From assembly GCA_041177965.1 (NCBI GenBank), contig JBEGWF010000057.1:1-63121 (forward strand): a stretch of DNA of 63,121 nt. Direction: 5' to 3'. The notes beneath the pieces are model-generated. The model did not search any database. It was not told the DNA's origin and saw only the letters and a program-made list of their open reading frames with translations. Origin of the DNA: SXXZ01 sp041177965 (lineage in GTDB: Bacteria > Verrucomicrobiota > Verrucomicrobiia > Limisphaerales > UBA9464). Every line of letters begins with the position of its first letter. Positions within the stretch are counted from its first letter, which is position 1. Positions 46,595-55,370 of this stretch are shown one piece after another. Position numbers and translations under genes: made by a program.

Positions 46595-48087
46595 ACCCGC
46601 AGGTGCATCTGGGGATCGACGTCGGGGCCGAGAGCGGCCGGGTCATGGCCGGACTCTGGGATGGCCGCCGCATGGAGCTCGCCGAGGAGGCGCGCTTCGC
46701 CAACCGCACGATCGAGATGGGCGGCGTGCTGCGCTGGGACCCGGCCGGACTCTGGACCGGCATCCGCGACGGACTGGTCCGCGCGGGTCGCAACCATGGC
46801 GACCGCGTGGTGTCGGTCGGGGCCGACACCTGGGGACTCGACTACGTGCTGCTCTCGGGTTCGGGCGAGCTCGTGGGCCTGCCGCGCTGCTACCGGGATC
46901 CCTCGCACCCGACCGCCTTCGACGAGGTTTCGCGGGCGATCCCGCGTGCCGAGCTCTTCGCGCGCACCGGCATCCAGTTCATGCCGATCAACACGCTGTA
47001 CCAGTGGTTCGCGCACCGATCGCGCAGCCCGGAGACCTTCGCGGCCGCCCGTCGGTTCCTGTTGATGCCGGACTGGATCCACCACCTGCTCTGCGGCTCG
47101 ACCAGCGTGGAGTTCACCAACGCCACCACCACCCAGTTCTTCGATCCGGTGGGCCGCGCCTGGTGTGCCGACCTGCTGGAGCGCCTGGCCCTGCCGACCC
47201 ACCTGCTGCCCGAGGTCGTTCCGCCCGGAACCCGGCTGGGCCGACTGCTACCGGGTTTGGCCGAGGCGAGCGGACTGTCCAGCGCGGAGGTCGTGGCCCC
47301 GGCCACCCACGATACCGGCTCGGCCGTGGTGGGAATCCCCACCGATTCGACGGGACGGCCGGGCTGGGCCTACATCAGCTCGGGCACCTGGTCGCTGGTC
47401 GGATTCGAGTCGTCGGAGCCGCACCTCGGTCCCGAGGCGCTGGCCCTGAACGTCACCAACGAGGGCGGCGTCGAGGGCACCTGGCGGGTGCTCAAGAACG
47501 TGATGGGGCTCTGGATCCTCCAGCGATGCCGGGCCGACCTCGCGGGGAGCGGAACACCCACCGACTACGCCACGCTCGCGGCCCGCGCGGGCGAGGTGCC
47601 GCCGCTGCGCAGCCTCATCGACCCCGATCACCCCTCGTTCCTGAACCCTCCCGACATGCCGGCGGCCATCGCCGACTTCTGCCGCCGCACCTCGCAACCG
47701 ATCCCGGACGGCGAGGACGGCCTCGCCCGGTGCATCCTGGACAGCCTGGCGCTGAAGTACGCCGCGGTGCTGCGGGGGCTCGAGTCGTTGGCGGGCCATC
47801 GGTTCGAGGTCGTGCACATCGTGGGAGGCGGCTCGCGCAACACGCTGCTCAACCAGTCCACGGCCGATGCGCTCGGTTGTCCGGTGGTGGCCGGCCCGGC
47901 CGAGGCCACCGCGCTGGGCAACGTGCTCTGGCAGGCCCGGGGACTGGGCGAACTGGGATCCCTGGCCGAGGTCCGGGAGGCCGCCCGGGCCTCGGTGTCG
48001 GTCACCCGGTTCGAACCCTCGGCCGGGCGCGACGCCTGGATCGAGGCCGCGGCACGCCTGAAGGCGCTGAAAGGGGCCGACCGATGA
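46591..48087 (+). CDS. rhaB: L-rhamnulokinase
   Basis: 498 residues, FGGY kinase family. It phosphorylates L-rhamnulose at C1. LGIDVGAESGRVM is the N-terminal phosphate loop, and ADTWGLDYVLL contains the catalytic region. SVEFTNATTTQFFDP, PATHDTGSAVVG and ISSGTWSLVG are family-typical. HIVGGGSRNTLLNQSTADA is the ATP-binding FGGY signature 2 region. The ATG at 46591 is inside the rhaA stop (ATGA) and the stop overlaps rhaM the same way. Confidence 0.95.
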   Translation: MNPQVHLGIDVGAESGRVMAGLWDGRRMELAEEARFANRTIEMGGVLRWDPAGLWTGIRDGLVRAGRNHGDRVVSVGADTWGLDYVLLSGSGELVGLPRCYRDPSHPTAFDEVSRAIPRAELFARTGIQFMPINTLYQWFAHRSRSPETFAAARRFLLMPDWIHHLLCGSTSVEFTNATTTQFFDPVGRAWCADLLERLALPTHLLPEVVPPGTRLGRLLPGLAEASGLSSAEVVAPATHDTGSAVVGIPTDSTGRPGWAYISSGTWSLVGFESSEPHLGPEALALNVTNEGGVEGTWRVLKNVMGLWILQRCRADLAGSGTPTDYATLAARAGEVPPLRSLIDPDHPSFLNPPDMPAAIADFCRRTSQPIPDGEDGLARCILDSLALKYAAVLRGLESLAGHRFEVVHIVGGGSRNTLLNQSTADALGCPVVAGPAEATALGNVLWQARGLGELGSLAEVREAARASVSVTRFEPSAGRDAWIEAAARLKALKGADR

Positions 48088-48407
48088 TCCGCAAGGCATT
48101 CGTCCTGTCGGTGCACGAGGGCCACGAGGCCGAATACGAGCGCCGGCACCGACCGATCTGGCCCGAGCTCGAGGCGGTGCTCCGCAGCCACGGGGTCCAC
48201 ACCTACTCCATCTTCCTGCACCCCGGCACCCGCCAGCTCTTCGCCTATGTCGAGTTCGCCGACGAGGCCGCCTGGAACGCGATCGCCCAGACCGAGGTCT
48301 GCCGCCGATGGTGGCACCACATGGCCCCGATCATGCCGTCCCATGCCGACGGATCGCCCGTGGCGATCCCGCTGCGGGAGGTCTTCCACATCGATCCCCA
48401 GCCATGA
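48084..48407 (+). CDS. rhaM: L-rhamnose mutarotase
   Basis: 107 residues, full length for RhaM (YiiL). It interconverts the alpha and beta anomers of L-rhamnose before isomerisation. FVLSVHEGHEAEYERRHRPIW carries the catalytic His region, with HTYSIFLHPGTRQLFAYVEF and the closing WWHHMAPIMPSHADGSP. It is coupled by ATGA overlaps to rhaB before and the APC permease after. Confidence 0.93.
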   Translation: MIRKAFVLSVHEGHEAEYERRHRPIWPELEAVLRSHGVHTYSIFLHPGTRQLFAYVEFADEAAWNAIAQTEVCRRWWHHMAPIMPSHADGSPVAIPLREVFHIDPQP

Positions 48408-49741
48408 GCGCACCGCCTGCCGAGACCTCCCCGAACCCCGCACCGCTCCGGCGGAGCCTGGGCCTCTTCCACGCCACCACGGCGGTCATCGGCGGCATCG
48501 TCGGGGCGGGGATCTTCCTGAACCCCGCGGTCGTGGCCCGACAGGTCGGCTCCCCGGGATGGATCCTCGCGGCCTGGATCCTCGGCGGGCTGGTCGCCCT
48601 GGTCGGATCGTGGATCTATGCCGAGCTGGGTTCCGAACGCCCGGCCGCCGGGGGCCAGTACGTCTTCCTGCGCGAGGCCTACCATCCGGCCGTGGCCTTC
48701 CTCTACGGCTGGGGCCTGCTGTGGGTCATCCAGAGCGGCGGCATGGCGGCGGTGGCCATCACCTTCGCCCAATACCTGAGGACGGTCGTCGGATGGGGCC
48801 TCGACGATCGGATCGTCGCAGTCGCCGCTCTGGCGCTGCTCACCGGGATGAACTGCCTGGGTGTCCGGACCGGCGCCGCGACCCAGAGCGCGCTGACGGT
48901 CCTGAAGTCGGTGGCCATCGCCGGCCTGGTGTTGGCCGGGTTCCTCGGACCGGTGGCGGCGACCCCTGCGACAACCGGGACCGCCGCGACGATCCCGGAG
49001 GGAGGGATCCTCCCGCTGCTGGGTGCCATGGTGCCGGTGCTCTTCGCCTATGGGGGCTGGCAGACGGCCGGATTCCTGGCCGGCGAGGTGCGGGATCCCT
49101 CCCGGACCCTGCCCCGGGCGCTGATCCTGGGCATCGCCGGGGTCATCGTGCTCTATCTCGGATCCAACGCCGCCTACCTGCGGTCGCTGGGCGCCGTCGG
49201 CCTGGCCGGCACGCGTACCCCCGCCTCCGACGTCCTTCGCCAGGCGCTGGGCGAGTCCGGGGCCCGCTGGATCGCCGTGGGCATCGTCGTGTCGACGCTG
49301 GGCTTCCTCAGCCAGGGCATGCTGACCGCACCGCGGGTCTACTACGCGATGGGCCGCGACCGGGTGTTCCTGACCTGGCTGGGCCGGGTCGATCCCCGGA
49401 CCGGCGCGCCGACCGCGGCCATCCTGCTCCAGGGCGTGGTGGCGTCGCTCATCGCCTGCTCGGGCAGCTACGAGGCGATCCTGAACTACGTGGTCTCGGT
49501 CGATTTCATCTTCTACGGGCTGGCCGGCCTCTGCATCTTCGTCTTCCGCCGCAGGCCCGGATCGGCCCCCGGGTTCCGGGTGCCCCTCCATCCCTGGAGC
49601 ACCCTCGGATTCACCGGGGTGTGCTGGATCGTGGTGGCCAACCTGGTCCGCCAGCAACCGCTCCAGAGCGCCATCGGGCTCGGGATCCTCGCGGCGGGCC
49701 TGCCGGCCTTCCTGTACTGGAGACGAAAGAATCACCCATGA
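48404..49741 (+). CDS. APC-superfamily amino acid permease
   Basis: 445 residues, inner-membrane, with 12 predicted hydrophobic segments. The first segment has the APC signature IGGIVGAGIFLNPAVVA. Later GAMVPVLFAYGGWQTAGFLAGEVRDPSR is typical of LAT/YfnA-type transporters. The ATG overlaps the rhaM stop, and its stop overlaps the aminotransferase start. This makes it an integral part of the rhamnose operon, which is unusual: rhamnose normally enters by MFS or ABC carriers. It may import an amino acid, or the family may have a different substrate here. Confidence 0.9.
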   Translation: MSAPPAETSPNPAPLRRSLGLFHATTAVIGGIVGAGIFLNPAVVARQVGSPGWILAAWILGGLVALVGSWIYAELGSERPAAGGQYVFLREAYHPAVAFLYGWGLLWVIQSGGMAAVAITFAQYLRTVVGWGLDDRIVAVAALALLTGMNCLGVRTGAATQSALTVLKSVAIAGLVLAGFLGPVAATPATTGTAATIPEGGILPLLGAMVPVLFAYGGWQTAGFLAGEVRDPSRTLPRALILGIAGVIVLYLGSNAAYLRSLGAVGLAGTRTPASDVLRQALGESGARWIAVGIVVSTLGFLSQGMLTAPRVYYAMGRDRVFLTWLGRVDPRTGAPTAAILLQGVVASLIACSGSYEAILNYVVSVDFIFYGLAGLCIFVFRRRPGSAPGFRVPLHPWSTLGFTGVCWIVVANLVRQQPLQSAIGLGILAAGLPAFLYWRRKNHP

Positions 49742-50844
49742 ACACGGTCACAACGATCCCGGACATGCCCCGGCACGACGCCTCGGACTACATGCACTGG
49801 GCCAAGACGCTCCAGGCGGCCCGGTTCAACCTCGGCAACAGCGGCGTGGCCGCCGTCACTCTCCGCGAACTGGGCGCCAGCCTCGACGACCTCGAGATCA
49901 GCGGCCCGAGCTTCTACGGATGGCCGCCGCTGCTGGAGGCGCTGGCACGGCACCTCGGCGTCGGCACCGACCGGGTGTGCCATGCCGAGGGCACCTCGCT
50001 CGCCAATTATCTGGCCATGGCGGTGCTCGTCCGGCCGGGCGATGAGGTGCTGATCGAGGAACCGACCTACGAGCTGCTGGTCGATGCCGCACGGCACCTC
50101 GGTGCGCCGGTCCGCCGTTTCCCGAGACCGAGGTCCCTCGCGTTCCAGCCCGACCTCGACGCGCTGGCAGGGAGCATCGGTCCCCGCACCCGCCTGATCG
50201 TGCTTAGCGATCTCCACAATCCGAGCAGCGCACGACTGGCGGAAGGAGTCCCGACCCGGATCGCCGACCTCGCGGCATCGGTGGGCGCCCGGGTGCTGAT
50301 CGACGAGGTGTACCTCGACGCGGCGTCGGTCGCACCTCCCGCGACCGCGCACCGGATCGACCCCCGGATCATCACCACGGGGAGCCTCACCAAGGTCTAC
50401 GGGCTCAGCGGCCTGCGCTGCGGCTGGGTGGTGGCCGAACCGGAGCTCATCGGGCGGATGTGGCGGCTCAACGACCTGCTGGGCGTCATCCCGGCCCACA
50501 GCGCCGAGCGCCTCAGCCTCGTGGCCCTGAGGGAATTGCCCCGGCTGCGGGCCCGGGCCGCCTCCATCCTCGATCCCAATCGGGAGGCCTGGAATGCGTT
50601 CCTGGCCCGGAGGGCCGAGGTGATCGACGGAACCCCGCATGTCGCAGGCACGGTGGCCTTCCCCAGACTCAGGCGCGGTTCGGTGGCCACGCTGTGCGAC
50701 AAGCTGCGGGCCCTGGAGACCACCGTGACGCCCGGGGCCTTCTTCAGCGAGCCGGAGGCCTTCCGCGTGGGCCTCGGTTGCCGTCCGGAGATCTTCAATG
50801 AGGGGCTCGAGCGCCTCGGCCGGGTGCTGGATTCATGGGACTGA
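49738..50844 (+). CDS. PLP-dependent aminotransferase, class I/II fold
   Basis: 368 residues of the aspartate-aminotransferase fold. ARFNLGNSGVAAVTLREL is the start of the fold. EEPTYELLVDAARHLGAPV, DLHNPSSARL (NP motif) and VLIDEVYLDAAS (Asp for the pyridine N) follow. GSLTKVYGLSGLRCGWV carries the Schiff-base Lys, and FRVGLGC holds the C-terminal Arg. Substrates are not predictable. The ATG lies within the permease stop, so it is likely co-translated. Its last 12 bases overlap the end of the sigma54 activator gene on the opposite strand. Confidence 0.9.
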   Translation: MNTVTTIPDMPRHDASDYMHWAKTLQAARFNLGNSGVAAVTLRELGASLDDLEISGPSFYGWPPLLEALARHLGVGTDRVCHAEGTSLANYLAMAVLVRPGDEVLIEEPTYELLVDAARHLGAPVRRFPRPRSLAFQPDLDALAGSIGPRTRLIVLSDLHNPSSARLAEGVPTRIADLAASVGARVLIDEVYLDAASVAPPATAHRIDPRIITTGSLTKVYGLSGLRCGWVVAEPELIGRMWRLNDLLGVIPAHSAERLSLVALRELPRLRARAASILDPNREAWNAFLARRAEVIDGTPHVAGTVAFPRLRRGSVATLCDKLRALETTVTPGAFFSEPEAFRVGLGCRPEIFNEGLERLGRVLDSWD

Positions 50845-52272
50845 ACCCGGGGCGCCGCCGCCCTTGGGACCCAGCCGGTAGCGGAGGTAATCGCGGGAGA
50901 CGCCCAGCCGCCGGGCCGCGGCCGACACGTTGCCACCGGACTGTTCGAGCGCCCGCCGGAGGATGTGCAGGATGGCCGCCTCGAGGTCGAAGCCCTGCTC
51001 GGGGAAGCGGAACGCCTCGTTCCACCACACGTCGGAACCACCCGTGCCGGATGCGACCCCGGGCGACGTCGGTGCCGTCTCGGAGGCACCTCCGCCGACC
51101 CCGAGCAGCGAATCGAAGTTCAGCGCGACGCCGTCCTCGAACACGAGGGCCCGCTCCAGTTCATGGGCCAGCTCGCGGACGTTGCCCGGCCACCCGTAGC
51201 CCAGCAGCCTCCGGCGACCGGTCTCGGAGATGGCCCGCACCGGCAGGCGATGGCGCGCGGCGATGCCCTCCATCAGGGCCACCGCCAGGGGCAGGAGATC
51301 GGCGCCCCGATCGCGGAGCGGCGGGATCGACAGGCGGAAGAGGTCGAGCCGGTGCTGGAGGTCGGCGCGGAAGGTTCCCTGGGCGACCAGGTTGCGGAGG
51401 TTCTGGTTGGCCGCCGCGATCACCCGGACATCCACGGCGATGTCCTTGGACCCGCCGACACGGCGGATGCGATGGTCCTCCAGGACCGTCAGCAGTTTGG
51501 CCTGGATGGGCAGCGACAGGCTGCTCAGTTCGTCGAGGAAGAGGGTGCCCCCATGGGCGGCCTCGAAGAGCCCGATGCGCGTGCTGCGGGCATCGGTGAA
51601 CGCCCCCTTCTCGTGGCCGAAGAGCTCCGACTCGGCGAGGTGCTCGGGGATGGCCGAGCAGTTGATCTCCACCCAGGGCCCGTCGGCCCGGGGGCCCTCT
51701 CGGTGGATCCGCCGGGCCAGCGAGGTCTTGCCGGTCCCCGTCTCGCCTTCGATGAGCACCGGCGGCAAATGGGTCTCCATCCGTCGATCGGCCGCCAGGA
51801 TCCGTTCGATCTGCGTCTTGAGCCCGGACAGCGCGGTCCCGAAGAAGTAGCCGGGACCGTCGGTGCGCCGCTGTTCGGCGACGCGCCGGCCCGCCTGCGT
51901 CGAACGGGCCCGTCGCAGCGTCAACGCCAGCGCCTCGGGCTCGAAGGGCTTGGTGAGGTAGTCGAGGGCGCCCAGCCGAATCGCCTCCACGGCCCCGGTG
52001 ATGCCGCCTTCGGCGGTCATGATGACCACGCCGGTGTGGGCCGGGACGGTCTTGTCGCGGAGCAGGTCGGGCCCCAGTCCGTCGGGCAGGTTCACGTCCA
52101 TCAGGGCGAAGTCGAAGTTCGCCCCACCCAAAGCCCTGCGCGCCGCGCCCACGGAGTCCACCGCGGAGACCTCGGCCCCCCAGCGCTCCAGGCTGGCCAC
52201 CAGATGTCGCCGCCACAGCGGCTCATCCTCCAGGACCAGCACCGACAACCCCGCAAGCGCCTCGGATGTCAT
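50833..52272 (-). CDS. Sigma54-dependent response regulator (NtrC family)
   Basis: 479 residues. Receiver domain (LSVLVLEDEPLWRRHLVAS; phospho-Asp in DFALMDVNLPDG; Lys in YLTKPFEPEAL), AAA+ domain (Walker A EGETGTGKTSLARRIH; Walker B GGTLFLDELSSL; arginine-rich RADLQHRLDLFRLSIPPLRDR) and a Fis-type HTH (SGGNVSAAARRLGVSRDYLR). The sigma54-contact loop reads GAFTDA instead of GAFTGA. No histidine kinase is adjacent. It lies on the same strand just downstream of the receptor/deaminase cluster, which has a sigma54 promoter, so it is the likely regulator. TTCCGA, 17 bases and TAGGGC (minus strand, 52336-52308) may be its own promoter. Confidence 0.94.
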   Translation of the reverse strand: MTSEALAGLSVLVLEDEPLWRRHLVASLERWGAEVSAVDSVGAARRALGGANFDFALMDVNLPDGLGPDLLRDKTVPAHTGVVIMTAEGGITGAVEAIRLGALDYLTKPFEPEALALTLRRARSTQAGRRVAEQRRTDGPGYFFGTALSGLKTQIERILAADRRMETHLPPVLIEGETGTGKTSLARRIHREGPRADGPWVEINCSAIPEHLAESELFGHEKGAFTDARSTRIGLFEAAHGGTLFLDELSSLSLPIQAKLLTVLEDHRIRRVGGSKDIAVDVRVIAAANQNLRNLVAQGTFRADLQHRLDLFRLSIPPLRDRGADLLPLAVALMEGIAARHRLPVRAISETGRRRLLGYGWPGNVRELAHELERALVFEDGVALNFDSLLGVGGGASETAPTSPGVASGTGGSDVWWNEAFRFPEQGFDLEAAILHILRRALEQSGGNVSAAARRLGVSRDYLRYRLGPKGGGAPGSVP

Positions 52273-52465
52273 GTCCCGATGAAAGCCCGAAGGGTCGGGA
52301 GGCCCAAGCCCTAAGAGCCGGTCCGATGATTCGGAAGAGCCCCGTCATCGCGGGAAAGGCCGGATGGCCGGGCGCGACGAGGAAGAAACCCTCCGAGACC
52401 ATGACCGAGGGGCAAAGAAACCGGCCGACGTTTTCCGGGGCGACCGCCGGCGGATCATCGTCGGT

Positions 52466-52993
52466 TCAACCTCCGGGCGGGGTGCCGGCACCGGAGTCCG
52501 CCTCGGGATCGGCATCCGGCGTCTTCAGGAACAGCAGCACCAGGCCGACACAGGTGAACATGCGCGTCGCGGCCGTCTGGCCATTCCACACCTGTGATTG
52601 CCACATCACGAACCATTCGGCGCCCACCGTCAGGAAGGCGGTGAACCAGAGGAGCAGATTGGCCGTCAACGCTCCCACGGCCAGGGACTTGGCGCCATTG
52701 AACGCGGCCGCCGAGGCCCCGCGGGCCCTCCACAGGGCCACCGCGCCGGCGGCGATGCCCAGGCCGGAAAGCACTTCCCAGGCGATGATGGCGCAGTAGA
52801 AGGCGTGGTGGACGGCCGGGGCGGTGATGGCCCGCCACTTCAGGCGATTGCCCGGGAAGGTCGTGTCCATCGAGAGCACATGCTGCACGAAATCGAAATT
52901 GGACCCGTAGTCGGTCACGTTGTTGAAGGCGATCAGACCCATGAACAAGGCCAGCGCCGCGAGAAGCGTGATCTTGGAGAGGCGTTCGATCAT
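52466..52993 (-). CDS. DUF2165 family membrane protein
   Basis: 175 residues with four membrane segments and the DUF2165 pattern. LKWRAITAPAVHHAFYCAI follows the first segment and FMGLIAFNNVTDYGSNFDFV precedes it. AIIAWEVLSGLGIAAGAVAL and LTVGAEWFVMWQSQVWNGQ, which is nearly invariant in the family, follow. Function is unknown in the family. The ATG at 52993 overlaps the stop of the binding-protein gene by ATGA, suggesting translational coupling and a shared role, possibly in transport. The frame extends upstream to 53452 but is antisense-like noise there. Confidence 0.88.
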   Translation of the reverse strand: MIERLSKITLLAALALFMGLIAFNNVTDYGSNFDFVQHVLSMDTTFPGNRLKWRAITAPAVHHAFYCAIIAWEVLSGLGIAAGAVALWRARGASAAAFNGAKSLAVGALTANLLLWFTAFLTVGAEWFVMWQSQVWNGQTAATRMFTCVGLVLLFLKTPDADPEADSGAGTPPGG

Positions 52994-53973
52994 GGGCGGG
53001 AGGGGACGGTGGCCGGAGGATTGCAGAACTCGCCCGTCCAGGCCTGCGCGGGATCGAAGTTCCCACGGAGCACCCCGAGTTCCTTGAGGGTGCGGAACTG
53101 GAGATCCCAGCGCCCGGCCGCCAGCCGGCCCGGACCTTCGCCCTTGGCGAGGTCGCCTCCGACGAACGATCCGTCCTTCAGGGCGCGGTGGCTGTAGGCC
53201 ATCTTGGCGGGTGTGAGTTCGGGATTGCGGCGACGGATCTCGGCGTGGACGGCCGTCGGATCGTCGAGGTATTCCCCCCAACCCCGGACGCTGGCCCGTA
53301 CGAAGGCCCGGACCCGGTCCGGGTGGTCCTTCAAGTAGTCGCGGCGTGTGAAGAAGACCCGGTAGGGGTCGAAGCCGCTGCCGCTGATGAGCAGCACGCG
53401 GGCCTTGGCGCCGGCTTCGGCGGCGAAGTACGGCTCGCTGGTGACGAAGCACATCTGGATGTAGTCGGGATCCCGCAGGAAGGACCCGATGCTGAAATTG
53501 TGGGCGCGCTCCCGGGTGGTCTTGAGTCCGTAGCGGCGGATGAGGTACGGGAACCAGGCGGTGCCCGGCGTGACCGCGACGGTTCGGCCCTCGAGGTCGG
53601 CCAGGGTCTTCACCGGCGAGGCGTCGTGCACCATCAGGCCCTGAGGATCGTGCTGGAGGGTCGCCCCGACGGCGACCACCGGGATACCCCGGTCATTGGC
53701 CAGAAGCACGTCGTCGGTGCTGCCCATGCCGAACTCGGCCGCCTTGGTGGCGATCCTCTGGACCGGGAAGGCGTTGGGACCCCCGGGCAGGATCTCCACC
53801 TCCAACCCCGCGTCCCGGTAGTATCCCTTCAGGAGGGCCTGATAGAACCCTCCATGCTCGGGCTGGGGATACCAGTCGGTGATGAGCCGGACCTTCGCCG
53901 GTTCGGCGGCGCGTCCGAGGCAGCAGAGGATGAAGAGCGCCAGGGTGGCGATCCGGAGGCGTGGGGGTGTCAT
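52990..53973 (-). CDS. NMT1/THI5-like ABC substrate-binding protein (second copy)
   Basis: About 327 residues with a signal peptide (RIATLALFILCCLGRAAEP). The NMT1/THI5-like fold binds pyrimidines such as the thiamine precursor HMP in known members. Visible: LITDWYPQPEHGGFYQALLKGYY, VEILPGGPNAFPVQRIA, FGMGSTDDVLLANDRGIP and LQHDPQGLMVHDASPVKTLADL. It is paralogous to the lipoprotein at 55371-56522, sharing the HDPQG and SGFDPYRV segments. The ATGs at 53985 and 54006 are alternative starts. It starts 16 bases after the deaminase stop. No permease or ATPase gene is present. Confidence 0.88.
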   Translation of the reverse strand: MTPPRLRIATLALFILCCLGRAAEPAKVRLITDWYPQPEHGGFYQALLKGYYRDAGLEVEILPGGPNAFPVQRIATKAAEFGMGSTDDVLLANDRGIPVVAVGATLQHDPQGLMVHDASPVKTLADLEGRTVAVTPGTAWFPYLIRRYGLKTTRERAHNFSIGSFLRDPDYIQMCFVTSEPYFAAEAGAKARVLLISGSGFDPYRVFFTRRDYLKDHPDRVRAFVRASVRGWGEYLDDPTAVHAEIRRRNPELTPAKMAYSHRALKDGSFVGGDLAKGEGPGRLAAGRWDLQFRTLKELGVLRGNFDPAQAWTGEFCNPPATVPSRP

Positions 53974-53989
53974 CGGTGATTCCATGGGA

Positions 53990-55360
53990 TCATCGGACCC
54001 CGCCATCGTGATGGCGGCGGGCGGCCTTGCGGTGCCTGGCCAACAACCGGGTCAGGTCGACATCCACCAGACGACCCTCCCGGACCCGGACCCGTCCATG
54101 GACGAGCAGCGTATCGACCTGCCGGGCATGGCAGAGCACCAGGCCGTGCACCGGATCGTGGGCCCCGTTGCTGAAGACGTCCTCGAGGGGGAAGACCGCC
54201 ACATCGGCGCACTTGCCGACCTCGAGCGATCCCAGATCGGCGAGACGACCGAGGTTGCGGGCACCCTCCAGGGTCGCCATCTCGAGCGCCTGCTCGGGCG
54301 TCATGGCCCCGGCCCCGTGGACGACCCGCGTCAAGAGCAGAGCCAACCGGGCCTCGTTGAGCAGGTGTCCGGAATCGTTGGATGCCGATCCGTCGACGCC
54401 CAGGCTGACGGGGCTGCCTCCTCGCCGCAGGTCATCGACCCGACACACGCCCGATCCCAGCCGCATGTTCGAACAGGGGCAATGGGCGACGCCGGTTCGG
54501 GTCCGGGTGAGCCGGGCCACTTCCCGGTCGTTGAAATGGATGCCATGCGCCAGCCAGACGTCCTCGCCCTCCCAACCGTGGCGGGCCATGTAGGGGAACG
54601 GCCGCGAACCCAGCATCTTCACGGCGTCCCGGTTCTCCGGAATCGTCTCTCCGCAATGGGTGTGCAGGCGGACCCCGAGGGAACGCCCGAGCTTCGCGGA
54701 CTCGCGGTAGTGCTCGCCCGAGCATCCGAAGACCGTGCAGGGAGCGAAGGCCACCTGGGCCATGGCGCCCCTCCCCTTCTGGTGGAAGCGGTCGTGGAGC
54801 CGTTGGCAATCGGCGAGGATGACATCGAGATCCTGGCATGCCCACTCGGGCATGATGTCGCTCGGCAGGTTCACCGATCCCCGGCAGCCCACGTAACGGA
54901 TGCCCATCTCGGCGGCCGCGGCGAACCCGGCATCCAGCATCACGGCGGATCCGTCGCGGGGGAACAGGTAGTGATGGTCGCTGGTGAGCGTGCAGCCGCT
55001 GAGCATCAGCTCGGCGCAGGCGACCTGGGTGGCCAGGTGCAGATCGTCGGGATCGAACCGTCTCCAGAGCGGCATGTGCCCGGCAAGCCACGGCAACAGC
55101 GGCAGATTGGCGATGGGCGCGAAGGCCCTCGCCAGGTTCTGGAACATGTGGTGGTGGGTGTTGATGAGCCCGGGCAGGGCGATGCCGCCACGGGCGTCGA
55201 CCACCTCCACCCCGGCCAACCGGGGTGCGGGACCGGTCCCCATCGATCGGACCAGGCCGTCTTCCGAGACCAGCCAGGCATCGCGGAGGATGCGCCGGCC
55301 CGGGTCCATCGTGACCAGATGGCCGATGTTCTTCAGCAGCGTGCGCGAGGTCTTGGACAT
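53990..55360 (-). CDS. 8-oxoguanine deaminase-like amidohydrolase
   Basis: 456 residues, ATZ/TRZ-type amidohydrolase. Metal and catalytic residues are visible: INTHHHMFQNLARAF (H-x-H), LHTHCGETIPE (His, Glu), WLAHGIHFND (His) and LGVDGSASNDSGHLL (Asp). The LTSDHHYLFP and GVDGSASNDSGH segments are characteristic of 8-oxoguanine deaminases, which convert 8-oxoguanine to urate. Isocytosine or related s-triazine deamination is an alternative within the family. It starts 10 bases after the upstream binding-protein gene, in a leftward cluster between two paralogous binding proteins. Confidence 0.85.
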   Translation of the reverse strand: MSKTSRTLLKNIGHLVTMDPGRRILRDAWLVSEDGLVRSMGTGPAPRLAGVEVVDARGGIALPGLINTHHHMFQNLARAFAPIANLPLLPWLAGHMPLWRRFDPDDLHLATQVACAELMLSGCTLTSDHHYLFPRDGSAVMLDAGFAAAAEMGIRYVGCRGSVNLPSDIMPEWACQDLDVILADCQRLHDRFHQKGRGAMAQVAFAPCTVFGCSGEHYRESAKLGRSLGVRLHTHCGETIPENRDAVKMLGSRPFPYMARHGWEGEDVWLAHGIHFNDREVARLTRTRTGVAHCPCSNMRLGSGVCRVDDLRRGGSPVSLGVDGSASNDSGHLLNEARLALLLTRVVHGAGAMTPEQALEMATLEGARNLGRLADLGSLEVGKCADVAVFPLEDVFSNGAHDPVHGLVLCHARQVDTLLVHGRVRVREGRLVDVDLTRLLARHRKAARRHHDGGVR

Positions 55361-55370
55361 GGGATCTGGC

